Assembly (NCBI RefSeq): GCF_019492055.1 | Contig: NZ_JAICBX010000001.1 | Location: 496,001 to 560,000, forward strand | Direction: 5' to 3' | DNA: 64,000 nucleotides | DNA from: Flavimaribacter sediminis | GTDB lineage: Bacteria > Pseudomonadota > Alphaproteobacteria > Rhizobiales > Rhizobiaceae | Shown: one piece after another, positions 8,777 to 17,106 of the stretch | How positions within the stretch are numbered: position 1 is the first letter of the stretch | Layout: the number at the start of each line of letters is the position of its first letter | The notes under the pieces: generated by a model | Seen by the model: the letters and a program-made list of their open reading frames with translations, nothing else | Database searches by the model: none | What the model was told of the DNA's origin: nothing | Position numbers and translations under genes: made by a program

Positions 8777-10390
8777 TCATTGTCCGGAGGTGATCATGGC
8801 GGCCGCCTTTTCGGCGATCATGATTGTCGGCGCATTTGTATTGCCGCCGATAATCGTCGGCATGACGGACGCGTCGACCACGCGCAGATTTCCAACGCCA
8901 TGCACTTTCAGGCGAGGATCGACAACCGCCGTGTCGTCCGTTCCCATGCGGCAGGTGCCCACGGGGTGGTAGATTGTATCGGCATGCAGCCGGATCGACT
9001 CACGCAGGACGTCGTCCGAAAGATCACTGAACGGATAGAGGTCGCTCTTGCGAAAAGGGGCGAGGGCGGGCGCCTCGCAGATGGCGATCGCCTTGCGGGC
9101 GCCGGCGACCAGCGTCTCCATATCGGCGTCATCAGAAAGAAAGCGCGGGTCGATGCGCGGCGCCGAGTACGGATCTCTATCCCGCAAGGTCACGGTTCCG
9201 CGGGATTTCGGCCGCAAAACGCAAACATCGCAACTGTACCCGTGTCCCGTATGGAATTTTCTGGCGTGCCAGTCGACGATCCCGATCACAAAGTGGAGTT
9301 GGACATCCGGACGGTCGAGACCGGGATCGGTCTTCAGAAAAGCGCCGCCTTCGGCGAGCGGCGACGTGATCATGCCCGTGCCGGTTTTTCGCCACTTCAT
9401 GGCTTCCGACACCAGCTTGATCGCTCCCGCCAGGGAATAGCCGAACATGTCCGTGGAGGCGCTGCGGGAAATCATCGGGAAATTGATGTGGTCCTGCAGG
9501 TTTTGGCCGACTCCCGGCAGATCATGCCGTAATTTTATGCCGTGGCGTTTGAGTTCTTCCGCCGGGCCTATGCCCGAGAGCATCAGCAATTGCGGCGACT
9601 GGAAAGCACCGCTGCACAGAATGACCTCACGATCGGCCCGGATCTGCGCTTCTTTCCCCCGCCTTCGGTATCGCACGCCGGTCGCCCTTCCATCCTCGAT
9701 CACGATTTCCGTCGCTATCGACTTGGTCCGCACCTCGAGATTGGATCGTGTCAGCGCCGGATCGAGATAGGCGTTGGCGGCCGAACACCGTTCTCCTTTT
9801 CTGTCGCCATCGCCGAATTGCGTGACCTGATAGTAGCCGACGCCTTCCTGCATCGGTCCGTTGAAATCATCGTTGTAAGGGATCTGGCACTGGCGGCCGG
9901 CCTCGATGAAGGCCTGCGTGACAGGCCGTGGCGAGGCCTGTTCGCAGACCTGCAGTGGTCCTTCGGCGCTGTGCAGGGCGTCGCCTCCGCGCTGATTGCC
10001 TTCCGAAACCTTGAAATAGGGCAGCACGTCCGCGAAAGACCAGCCTTCGCAGCCGCCTGACGCCCATGTGTCGTAATCGGACGGATGGCCCCGGATATAG
10101 AGCATCGCATTGATGCTGCTGCTTCCGCCCAATCCCTTGCCGCGCGGCTGATAACCGCGGCGATTGCCGAGGCCTGGCTGCGGCTCCGTCATGAAGGCCC
10201 AGTTGTTGATCCTGAACGGCTTGCTCGGCGCCATGACGGCAAGTCCGGCCGGCGCGCGAACGAGAATGCTATTGCAGTCGCCGCCGGCCTCCAGGAGGCA
10301 AACCGTAGTATCTGGGTCTTCGCTCAGACGCGCTGCAAGCACAGAGCCAGCCGACCCTCCGCCGACGATGACGTAGTCGAAGTGGTCCAT
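8777..10390 (-). CDS. GMC family FAD-dependent oxidoreductase (choline/alcohol dehydrogenase-like)
   Basis: A 537-residue flavoenzyme of the glucose-methanol-choline family. The N-terminal ADP-binding fold is FDYVIVGGGSAGSVLAARL. A second family signature lies around GAFQSPQLLMLSGIGP. The C-terminal active-site region has YHPVGTCRMG and the His/Asn pair in GGNTNAPTIMIAEK. Length fits choline dehydrogenase-like or medium-chain alcohol dehydrogenases, and the substrate is not determined. It lies 57 bases downstream of hemN on the same strand but has no evident functional tie to it. Confidence 0.9.
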   Translation of the reverse strand: MDHFDYVIVGGGSAGSVLAARLSEDPDTTVCLLEAGGDCNSILVRAPAGLAVMAPSKPFRINNWAFMTEPQPGLGNRRGYQPRGKGLGGSSSINAMLYIRGHPSDYDTWASGGCEGWSFADVLPYFKVSEGNQRGGDALHSAEGPLQVCEQASPRPVTQAFIEAGRQCQIPYNDDFNGPMQEGVGYYQVTQFGDGDRKGERCSAANAYLDPALTRSNLEVRTKSIATEIVIEDGRATGVRYRRRGKEAQIRADREVILCSGAFQSPQLLMLSGIGPAEELKRHGIKLRHDLPGVGQNLQDHINFPMISRSASTDMFGYSLAGAIKLVSEAMKWRKTGTGMITSPLAEGGAFLKTDPGLDRPDVQLHFVIGIVDWHARKFHTGHGYSCDVCVLRPKSRGTVTLRDRDPYSAPRIDPRFLSDDADMETLVAGARKAIAICEAPALAPFRKSDLYPFSDLSDDVLRESIRLHADTIYHPVGTCRMGTDDTAVVDPRLKVHGVGNLRVVDASVMPTIIGGNTNAPTIMIAEKAAAMITSGQ

Positions 10391-10447
10391 ATCGTCCCTC
10401 CCGAAGGCATGGTCCTCCAGAAGGCGGAGCTTGGCAAGCGCCGAGGA

Positions 10448-11794
10448 TCAGACCGCGATCGAGTGCCGGGCGGGGCCCTTGCCGAAATAGCTGTCGAATT
10501 GTGTCGCAATCATTCGGGTGAAAGGGCGGCCCTCGCTGGTGATTTGATAGCGGCCGTCCTCGAACCTGAAGATCGCACCCTCCGATGCGGCGAGTTCCGC
10601 CGCTTGCCGGAAAATCGGGAGCGACAAGGCGCCAAACCTTGCCTTCAGCGCTGCCTCCTCGAAACCGAAATCGCACATCAGGCGTTCGATGACCCAGGAC
10701 CGCGCCCTGTCATCCGCAGACAGTTCAAAACCGCGCACTGTCGCAAGGCCGGTTTCATCGAACCGACGCATATAGTCGGCGGTCGCCGGGCTGTTTTGCG
10801 CATATCCCTGCGGCAACTGGCTGATGGACGACGCGCCGAAACCCAGAAGGGCGGTCGCTTCGTCATTCGTATAGCCCTGAAAATTCCGCTTGAGCTCGCC
10901 TTCGCGCGCCGCGACCGCCAAGGCGTCGTCGGGTCGCGCAAAATGGTCGATCCCGATCGCCTGATATCCCGCCTCCTGCAGCCGGCGGGATGCGAGCGAC
11001 GCCTGGTCGAGACGTTGCTTTTGTCCCGGCAACAGGTTTTCGTCGATCATCGTCTGATGCTTGCGGATCCACGGGACATGCGCGTAGCCGAACAGCGCCA
11101 GCCGGTCGGGCTCCAGTGAGACAGCAAGCTCCACGCTTTTTTGAACCGTCTCGAGTGTCTGGAGCGGCAGGCCGTAAAGCAGATCGAGATTGAGCGAGTT
11201 CACGCCACGGTCGCGAAGAGCGGAAACAACCTGTGCAGTTTCTTCGAAAGTCTGTATGCGATTGATCGTCTTCTGGATCTCCGGATCGAAATCCTGCACG
11301 CCGAGGCTGGCGCGCGTCAGGCCGGTCTCGGCCATTGCGTCGCATTTCTCCGGCGTCATGTCCGTGGGATCGATCTCCACGCAGATTTCAGCGTGGGACT
11401 CGAAATTGAAATGCGCGCGCAGATGCCGGGACAGATCGATCAGGTCTTCAGGCGTCAGCATGGTGGGCGATCCGCCGCCAAAATGCAGACGCGTCACACG
11501 CGCTGTTCCGTCAAGCTTCGAGGCGGTGAAGGCGATTTCCCGTTTCAGGACCTCAAGATACTTGCGCACCGGATCGTAGCGGTTTGTCTGTTTGGTTGCG
11601 CAGCCGCAAAACCAGCACAGGCGGTCGCAATAGGGGATATGGACATAGAGCGACAGCGAACTGTTCGGCGCGAGTTCGGAGAGCCATCGCGCATGGACGG
11701 CTTCGTCGATTCTTGAGTGAAAATGCGGCGCTGTCGGATAGCTGGTATAGCGTGGCGCCATGCCTGCGAAGCGCTTCGGTATCTCTGTCTGCAT
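10448..11794 (-). CDS. hemN: Oxygen-independent coproporphyrinogen III oxidase
   Basis: A 448-residue radical SAM enzyme that oxidatively decarboxylates coproporphyrinogen III to protoporphyrinogen IX when oxygen is scarce. The cluster motif is VHIPYCDRLCWFCGC, with C56, C60 and C63 in CX3CX2C spacing and C65 next, as in true HemN. The N-terminal RYTSYPTAPHF and the full length also fit HemN rather than HemW-like paralogs. An exact FNR box lies 65 bases upstream of its ATG, and fnrN is divergent, so oxygen control is strongly suggested. It supplies heme for the cbb3 oxidase encoded nearby. Confidence 0.95.
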   Translation of the reverse strand: MQTEIPKRFAGMAPRYTSYPTAPHFHSRIDEAVHARWLSELAPNSSLSLYVHIPYCDRLCWFCGCATKQTNRYDPVRKYLEVLKREIAFTASKLDGTARVTRLHFGGGSPTMLTPEDLIDLSRHLRAHFNFESHAEICVEIDPTDMTPEKCDAMAETGLTRASLGVQDFDPEIQKTINRIQTFEETAQVVSALRDRGVNSLNLDLLYGLPLQTLETVQKSVELAVSLEPDRLALFGYAHVPWIRKHQTMIDENLLPGQKQRLDQASLASRRLQEAGYQAIGIDHFARPDDALAVAAREGELKRNFQGYTNDEATALLGFGASSISQLPQGYAQNSPATADYMRRFDETGLATVRGFELSADDRARSWVIERLMCDFGFEEAALKARFGALSLPIFRQAAELAASEGAIFRFEDGRYQITSEGRPFTRMIATQFDSYFGKGPARHSIAV

Positions 11795-11859
11795 CTGCCG
11801 AACCCTGTGCGACGGGATTGTCGTTGTCGCGGTGATGGCAGATTGTTGGTCGCCAGGCT

Positions 11860-11873
11860 TTGATACCGATCAA
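11860..11873. promoter_or_regulatory. FNR/anaerobox between hemN and fnrN
   Basis: TTGATACCGATCAA matches the FNR consensus TTGAT-N4-ATCAA at all ten fixed bases. It lies 65 bases before the hemN start and 162 bases before the fnrN start, so hemN is the likelier target; autoregulation of fnrN is possible. Confidence 0.88.
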
Positions 11874-12035
11874 GTTTCGTTTGGGTGAACAGGCCTTGTG
11901 GCAATTTGCCGTCACGATTTTTTTTGAATTTGACGTCAGGAAGCTGCAAATTAGAATGAATGAATATGTCGGCACAAAAGAAATCGCGAAATGATGCGAT
12001 CGGGAGGCCGGCTGTGAGGGATAGCGGCAGTAGTT

Positions 12036-12767
12036 ATGAGTGGACAGCGTAAAGATATCCACAATTCGAATATTCCTGTTTTGTGCGAGGCATGTGAGGC
12101 CAGACACAAGGGTGTCTGCGGATCGCTTTCAGCGGATCAACTCTCGTATCTATCGAAAAACTCCGTCCGTAAATCCGTTGAGGCGGGCGTTGAACTCATG
12201 TCAGATTCGGAGAATGTCTCCAGCTACAACAACATCCTGTCAGGCGTGGTCAAGCTGACCAAGATGCTGCCCGACGGCCGCCAGCAGATCGTCGGATTGC
12301 AATTCGCCCCTGATTTTCTCGGACGGCCCTTTCGCGCCTCAAGTCAGACGACTGCAGAGGCCACGACCGATGTCAAGCTGTGCAGCTTTCCGCGGTCCAT
12401 CGTCGACAAGATGATCAGAGAGACGCCGGAACTCGAGCACAAGCTGCATGAGCAGGCGCTGGCCGAGCTTGACGAGGCGCGCGAATGGATGCTGACGCTC
12501 GGCCGCAAGACGGCGGCCGAGAAGGTGGCGAATTTCCTCTACATGATCGCCACACATGTCGAACCAGGCGCCGGCGAGGACGAGGAACTGACTTTCGATC
12601 TGCCGCTGACCCGCGCCGATATCGCCGATTTTCTGGGTTTGACCATCGAAACCGTCAGCCGCCAGTTGACCAAACTGCGCAAGGACGGCGTTATCCAGAT
12701 CGTCAACAATCGCCATATCACAGTGCCGGATATCGAGCGATTGGCCTGGCGCGCTCAGGTCGATTGA
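12036..12767 (+). CDS. fnrN: FNR-type oxygen-sensing transcriptional regulator
   Basis: A 243-residue CRP/FNR-family activator. The N-terminus has C17, C20 and C28 (CEACEARHKGVC), and C116 is in VKLCSFP. These four cysteines can hold an oxygen-labile [4Fe-4S] cluster, as in Fnr and FnrN. A cyclic-nucleotide-like beta-barrel (residues ~40-125) is followed by a dimer helix and a winged helix-turn-helix whose recognition helix carries ETVSRQ, the E..SR pattern that reads TTGAT half sites. The gene sits between hemN and ccoN, both of which have exact FNR boxes. Confidence 0.94.
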   Translation: MSGQRKDIHNSNIPVLCEACEARHKGVCGSLSADQLSYLSKNSVRKSVEAGVELMSDSENVSSYNNILSGVVKLTKMLPDGRQQIVGLQFAPDFLGRPFRASSQTTAEATTDVKLCSFPRSIVDKMIRETPELEHKLHEQALAELDEAREWMLTLGRKTAAEKVANFLYMIATHVEPGAGEDEELTFDLPLTRADIADFLGLTIETVSRQLTKLRKDGVIQIVNNRHITVPDIERLAWRAQVD

Positions 12768-12828
12768 TTACAGGTTCTGAACATCATCTTTGCGACTTGC
12801 GCAGGTTCTGTCTGAACGGTGAAAGGCT

Positions 12829-13314
12829 TCAGGAGCCTTCTTCCAGCAAACTCGAAAGATACTCCCGTTCATAGGCGCAATGCCGACGGACAGCCTCAAA
12901 AACGCTGCGCAGAAGGTATCCCGCGGCTTCCGGATTCTCCGGTTGTCGTTCGCGGCCGAGTTCGCGCAGCAATTCCGACAGTTCCTCCATGCGGAATTCA
13001 TCTTCGCTGTGCTCGCCGCGAAACCGCTTGATCGCCCGGGAAACGGGCTCGGCTACCGAAGATCGTTGCAGCGCGGATGAAAACAACACATCATCCTCGA
13101 AGCGATGCAATCGTGTGATCAACGGCACAAGAGTCTGCGACAGTTCCGCGCATTGCCGCCTGTCATGCCGGTCAGGAAGCAGGTCGGCGATCGTTTCGAG
13201 AATATCGCACAGCTCCATCTGCAGATCATGAACCATGGCAAGCGCTGTGGCAGGGTCGGGCTCAGAGGCCTCAAGGCTTTTTGCTCCTTTCTTCAGAAAT
13301 TCTAGAGCGCTCAT
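12829..13314 (-). CDS. Hemerythrin-like (HHE-type) protein
   Basis: A helical protein of 161 residues from the ATG at 13314; an in-frame TTG at 13338 would add eight residues. Spaced histidines and acids fit a four-helix HHE/hemerythrin fold with a di-iron site: VHDLQMELCD, LHRFEDDVLF, FRGEHSEDEF and VRRHCAYEREY. Such proteins bind oxygen or NO or protect iron-sulfur proteins. It is convergent with fnrN and divergent from ccoN, and the FNR box at 13442 lies 127 bases before its start, so it may belong to the same low-oxygen response. The fold is likely; the role is inferred. Confidence 0.72.
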   Translation of the reverse strand: MSALEFLKKGAKSLEASEPDPATALAMVHDLQMELCDILETIADLLPDRHDRRQCAELSQTLVPLITRLHRFEDDVLFSSALQRSSVAEPVSRAIKRFRGEHSEDEFRMEELSELLRELGRERQPENPEAAGYLLRSVFEAVRRHCAYEREYLSSLLEEGS

Positions 13315-13441
13315 CTGCTGCACCGTTCTCCCCGTCAATAGCTGGTGGGACCCTTGCCAGGCGCGCTGTTTTGGGCAAAGAGTTTAGAATGGTTTGAAAC
13401 CCACCAGGACACGAATCTGCCCCGCCGGGAGATCGCGCGCT

Positions 13442-13455
13442 TTGATCAGGATCAA
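13442..13455. promoter_or_regulatory. FNR/anaerobox upstream of ccoN
   Basis: TTGATCAGGATCAA is an exact FNR consensus, placed 85 bases before the ccoN ATG, which suits an activator site. It may also serve the divergent hemerythrin-like gene. Confidence 0.9.
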
Positions 13456-13540
13456 TGCAGCGCGTCGCTGGAAGGTTAAGACCGGCGCTACCGGAGGCTT
13501 ATTGCGCCGCCGGGCATTGATATGCTGACAGGGGACGGAC

Positions 13541-15160
13541 ATGAATTTCGCAACGGAAACCATCATCATAGCCGTGGGAGCGTTCCTGGCGCTGCTGGGC
13601 GCGGCATTCGCGCAGGACAGTCTGTTCGCCGCCCATATGTGGGTGTTGTTCTTCGTGCTCCTCTGTGCGGTCGTGGTGCTCCTGCGCATGACGACATTCA
13701 CCGAGGACGGAGTGGCCGTCATCGCTCAGGATCGCTCAGGCTATATGGACGGCGTTGTCCGTTTCGGAACGATAGCCACGGTTTTCTGGGGTGTTGTGGG
13801 ATTTCTGGTCGGGGTCGTCGCGGCGGCGCAACTCGCCTTTCCGGACCTCAATATCGAGCCATGGTTCAATTTCGGTCGGGTGCGTCCCCTGCATACCTCG
13901 GCCGTCATCTTCGCATTTGGCGGAAACGCGCTGATTGCAACCTCCTTGTATGTGGTCCAGAGAACGACCCGCGCGCGTCTGTTCGGCGGCAACCTCGCCT
14001 GGTTCGTGTTCTGGGGCTATCAGCTCTTCATCGTCATGGCGGCGACCGGCTATCTGCTCGGCATCACAGAGGGTCGCGAATACGCTGAGCCGGAATGGTA
14101 TGTCGATCTGTGGCTGACGATTGTCTGGGTCGCCTATCTCCTCGTGTTCCTCGGGACGATCCTGAAACGCAAGGAGCCGCATATTTATGTGGCGAACTGG
14201 TTCTACCTGTCCTTTATCGTCACCATCGCCATGCTGCATGTGGTGAACAATCTTTCGGTGCCTGTGTCGTTCCTGGGCGTAAAGAGTTATTCGGTTTTCT
14301 CGGGCGTTCAGGATGCGCTTACGCAGTGGTGGTACGGCCATAACGCCGTGGGCTTCTTCCTCACCGCGGGCTTCCTCGGCATGATGTATTACTTCATCCC
14401 GAAGCAGGCCAACCGTCCTGTCTATTCCTACCGCCTTTCGATCATCCACTTCTGGGCCCTGATCTTCCTCTACATCTGGGCCGGGCCGCACCACTTGCAC
14501 TATACGGCGCTGCCCGACTGGGCCCAGACGCTCGGCATGGTGTTCTCCATCATGCTGTGGATGCCCAGCTGGGGCGGCATGATCAACGGTCTGATGACGC
14601 TGTCCGGGGCCTGGGACAAGATCCGCACCGATCCAATCATCCGCATGATGGTGATCGCGGTCGCCTTCTACGGCATGTCCACCTTCGAGGGACCGATGAT
14701 GTCCATCAAGGCCGTCAACAGCCTCAGTCACTACACAGACTGGACGATCGGCCATGTGCATTCCGGCGCGCTCGGATGGGTTGGCATGATCTCCTTCGGC
14801 GCCGTCTACTTCCTGGTTCCGAAGCTGTGGCATCGCGAACGGCTGTATTCACTCAGAATGGTCAACTGGCACTTCTGGCTCGCCACGCTCGGCATCGTCA
14901 TCTACGCGGCTGTCATGTGGGTCGCCGGCATCCAGCAGGGTCTGATGTGGCGCGAATACGACAGCCAGGGTTTCCTCGTGTACTCCTTCGCTGAAACGGT
15001 GGCGGCCATGAAGCCCTACTACATAGTGCGCACGCTCGGAGGCTTGCTGTATCTCGCTGGCGGGATCGTCATGGCCTACAACGTCACCATGACCATCCTT
15101 GGCCACCAGCGTCAGGAAACACCCATTCCCGGCAGCCAGCCGGTCGCGCAACCGGCTTGA
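13541..15160 (+). CDS. ccoN: cbb3-type cytochrome c oxidase subunit I
   Basis: The 539-residue catalytic membrane subunit (FixN) of the high-affinity cbb3 oxidase, which carries heme b and the b3-CuB centre. It is rich in transmembrane helices and shows family histidines in [39 protein letters not shown] and HFWLATLGI. Its length matches FixN. It heads the ccoNOQP operon and is preceded by an exact FNR box, so it should be expressed at low oxygen. Confidence 0.97.
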   Translation: MNFATETIIIAVGAFLALLGAAFAQDSLFAAHMWVLFFVLLCAVVVLLRMTTFTEDGVAVIAQDRSGYMDGVVRFGTIATVFWGVVGFLVGVVAAAQLAFPDLNIEPWFNFGRVRPLHTSAVIFAFGGNALIATSLYVVQRTTRARLFGGNLAWFVFWGYQLFIVMAATGYLLGITEGREYAEPEWYVDLWLTIVWVAYLLVFLGTILKRKEPHIYVANWFYLSFIVTIAMLHVVNNLSVPVSFLGVKSYSVFSGVQDALTQWWYGHNAVGFFLTAGFLGMMYYFIPKQANRPVYSYRLSIIHFWALIFLYIWAGPHHLHYTALPDWAQTLGMVFSIMLWMPSWGGMINGLMTLSGAWDKIRTDPIIRMMVIAVAFYGMSTFEGPMMSIKAVNSLSHYTDWTIGHVHSGALGWVGMISFGAVYFLVPKLWHRERLYSLRMVNWHFWLATLGIVIYAAVMWVAGIQQGLMWREYDSQGFLVYSFAETVAAMKPYYIVRTLGGLLYLAGGIVMAYNVTMTILGHQRQETPIPGSQPVAQPA

Positions 15161-15172
15161 GGGGTCTGAACA

Positions 15173-15907
15173 ATGTCATCTTTTCTCGACAAGCACAAAA
15201 TTCTCGAAACCAACGCAACGCTGCTGCTGGTCTGCTCGCTTCTTGTGGTTACGATCGGCGGAATCGTCGAAATCGCGCCTCTCTTCTACCTGCAGAACAC
15301 CATCGAAAAGGTGGAAGGCATGCGGCCCTATTCGCCGCTGGAACTCGCCGGTCGCGATATCTATGTGCGTGAGGGATGTTATGTCTGCCACAGCCAGATG
15401 ATCCGGCCGTTCCGCGACGAGGTCGAACGCTACGGACCTTATTCGCTGGCGGCTGAATCGATGTATGACCATCCGTTCCAGTGGGGCTCGAAGCGCACCG
15501 GTCCGGATCTGGCGCGCGTCGGCGCCCGCTATTCCAATGAGTGGCATGTACAGCATCTGATCGAGCCGCGTTCGGTGGTGCCGGAATCCATCATGCCGAG
15601 TTACAGTTTCCTGCTGGATAAAGAGCTCGAAATTCGGGACATCGAGGGTCACCTGAAAACCAACAGGATTGTCGGCGTTCCCTACACGGACGAGATGCTT
15701 GAAAACGCTTACGCCGATTTGATCGCTCAGGCCAATCCGGACGCCGATACGGCCGGCGTGGAGGAACGGTACCCGAAAGCGGTGATCGCGGATTTCGACG
15801 GCGATCCTGGCCGGTTGACGGAAATGGATGCGCTCATAGCCTATCTGCAGATGCTCGGCACGCTGGTTGACTTCTCCACGTACGATCCAACCTCGGGATA
15901 TCGTTAG
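15173..15907 (+). CDS. ccoO: cbb3-type cytochrome c oxidase subunit II (mono-heme c)
   Basis: A 244-residue membrane-anchored cytochrome c. One N-terminal helix ([19 protein letters not shown]) is followed by the heme-binding CYVCH in [18 protein letters not shown], a signature of CcoO/FixO. It passes electrons from CcoP to CcoN. It starts 12 bases after ccoN. Confidence 0.97.
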   Translation: MSSFLDKHKILETNATLLLVCSLLVVTIGGIVEIAPLFYLQNTIEKVEGMRPYSPLELAGRDIYVREGCYVCHSQMIRPFRDEVERYGPYSLAAESMYDHPFQWGSKRTGPDLARVGARYSNEWHVQHLIEPRSVVPESIMPSYSFLLDKELEIRDIEGHLKTNRIVGVPYTDEMLENAYADLIAQANPDADTAGVEERYPKAVIADFDGDPGRLTEMDALIAYLQMLGTLVDFSTYDPTSGYR

Positions 15908-15916
15908 GGGATCGTC

Positions 15917-16117
15917 ATGGATTACCAGTCGATGCGAACTTTCGCAGACAGTTGGGGGCTTCTCTTCCTGTTCCTGGTCTTTGTCGGGGTGATTATCTAC
16001 ACCTTCCGGCCCGGCAGCAGGAAAGAAGCGGACAAGATAGCCGAGATTCCGTTGAAGGACGACGAATCTCCGGACGAGAACGACAGGGAAGACGATGATG
16101 TCGGAAAAACAAATTGA
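15917..16117 (+). CDS. ccoQ: cbb3 oxidase small subunit
   Basis: A 66-residue protein with one transmembrane helix (SWGLLFLFLVFVGVIIYTF) and a charged tail, typical of FixQ, which stabilises the complex. Its 3' end overlaps the ccoP start by 23 bases. Confidence 0.93.
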   Translation: MDYQSMRTFADSWGLLFLFLVFVGVIIYTFRPGSRKEADKIAEIPLKDDESPDENDREDDDVGKTN

Positions 16118-16961
16118 CGAAATCAGCGGCGTCGAGACGACGGGACATGAGTGGGACGGTATTACCGAGCTCAACAATCCGCTCCCGCGCTGGTGGCTGT
16201 ATTTCTTCTACGCGACCATCGTCTGGGCGATCGGCTACACCATCCTCTATCCCGCCTGGCCGCTGATCAATTCCGCCACGACGGGGATTCTTGGCTATTC
16301 GAGCCGCGCCAGCGTGGCTGACGAAATGGCGAAGGCTGAAAAAGTACAGGAAGTGTACGACAAGCGGATCGAGGAAGAATCGCTCGAAAACATCCTCGCT
16401 GACCAGGAATTGCGGCAGTTCGCCGTGGCTGGCGGTTCGGCGGCCTTCAAGATCAACTGCGTGCAGTGTCACGGTTCCGGCGCGCAAGGGGCTGCCGGCT
16501 ATCCGAACCTGAACGACGACAGCTGGATTTGGGGCGGCGACATCAATCAGATCTATCAGACCGTCGCCCATGGCGTGCGTTTCGACGGAGACGACGATAC
16601 GCATTTCTCGGAAATGCCGGCCTTTGGGGACATCCTCGATTCGCAACAGATTCGCGAAGTCTCGGCCTATGTCGTGAGCTTGACCGGCGCGCCTTCCAAT
16701 CCCGATCTGGTGGAGCCTGGAAAGCAGGTCTTTCTCGACAATTGCGCTGCTTGTCATGGCGAAAACGCGCAAGGCGACATCGAACAGGGCGCGCCCAATC
16801 TCGCCGACCAGATATGGCTCTACGCCGGAACGGAAGCCGATATTGCGAAGCAGGTCCGCAAGCCGCAGCATGGCGTGATGCCGGCATGGCTCGGGCGGTT
16901 GGGCGAATCCACTGCAAAGCAGCTTGCCGTCTTCGTCCATTCGCTCGGCGGCGGTCAGTAA
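16095..16961 (+). CDS. ccoP: cbb3-type cytochrome c oxidase subunit III (di-heme c)
   Basis: A 288-residue subunit. An N-terminal membrane segment follows the conserved ELNNPLPRWWLYFFYATIVW, and then come two cytochrome c domains with CVQCH and CAACH. The distal methionines are likely in HFSEMPAFG and HGVMPAW. It accepts electrons from the bc1/cytochrome c pool. ATG 16095 is used; the next codon is also ATG. Confidence 0.97.
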   Translation: MMSEKQIDEISGVETTGHEWDGITELNNPLPRWWLYFFYATIVWAIGYTILYPAWPLINSATTGILGYSSRASVADEMAKAEKVQEVYDKRIEEESLENILADQELRQFAVAGGSAAFKINCVQCHGSGAQGAAGYPNLNDDSWIWGGDINQIYQTVAHGVRFDGDDDTHFSEMPAFGDILDSQQIREVSAYVVSLTGAPSNPDLVEPGKQVFLDNCAACHGENAQGDIEQGAPNLADQIWLYAGTEADIAKQVRKPQHGVMPAWLGRLGESTAKQLAVFVHSLGGGQ

Positions 16962-17009
16962 CTGCGAGGCTCTTTCTTCGCCTGGAAGGCCTGGGATGAC
17001 GAGCCGCAT

Positions 17010-17023
17010 TTGATCGGCGTCAA
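17010..17023. promoter_or_regulatory. Candidate FNR box upstream of ccoG
   Basis: TTGATCGGCGTCAA matches nine of the ten fixed bases of the FNR consensus. It sits 83 bases before the ccoG start, almost the same distance as the exact box before ccoN (85 bases). Separate FNR control of ccoGHIS is therefore plausible. Confidence 0.65.
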
Positions 17024-17059
17024 GGCGCAGACAAGCTCGAAATGTCATGACGCCAAGGT

Positions 17060-17086
17060 GGCGGCCCTCGCAGATGACGGGCCGCC
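17060..17086. other. GC-rich hairpin between ccoP and ccoG
   Basis: GGCGGCCC at 17060-17067 pairs perfectly with GGGCCGCC at 17079-17086 around an 11-base loop. No T-tract follows, so it is not a classic terminator. It may be an mRNA processing or stabilising element, or chance in GC-rich DNA. Confidence 0.45.
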
Positions 17087-17106
17087 GGTTTGCGTGACAG
17101 GAATGA

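Noticed and set aside
12767-12844. Terminator between fnrN and the hemerythrin-like gene
   Set aside because: The stem AAGGCT/AGCCTT is only six pairs and lies over the hemerythrin gene stop without a clear T-run.
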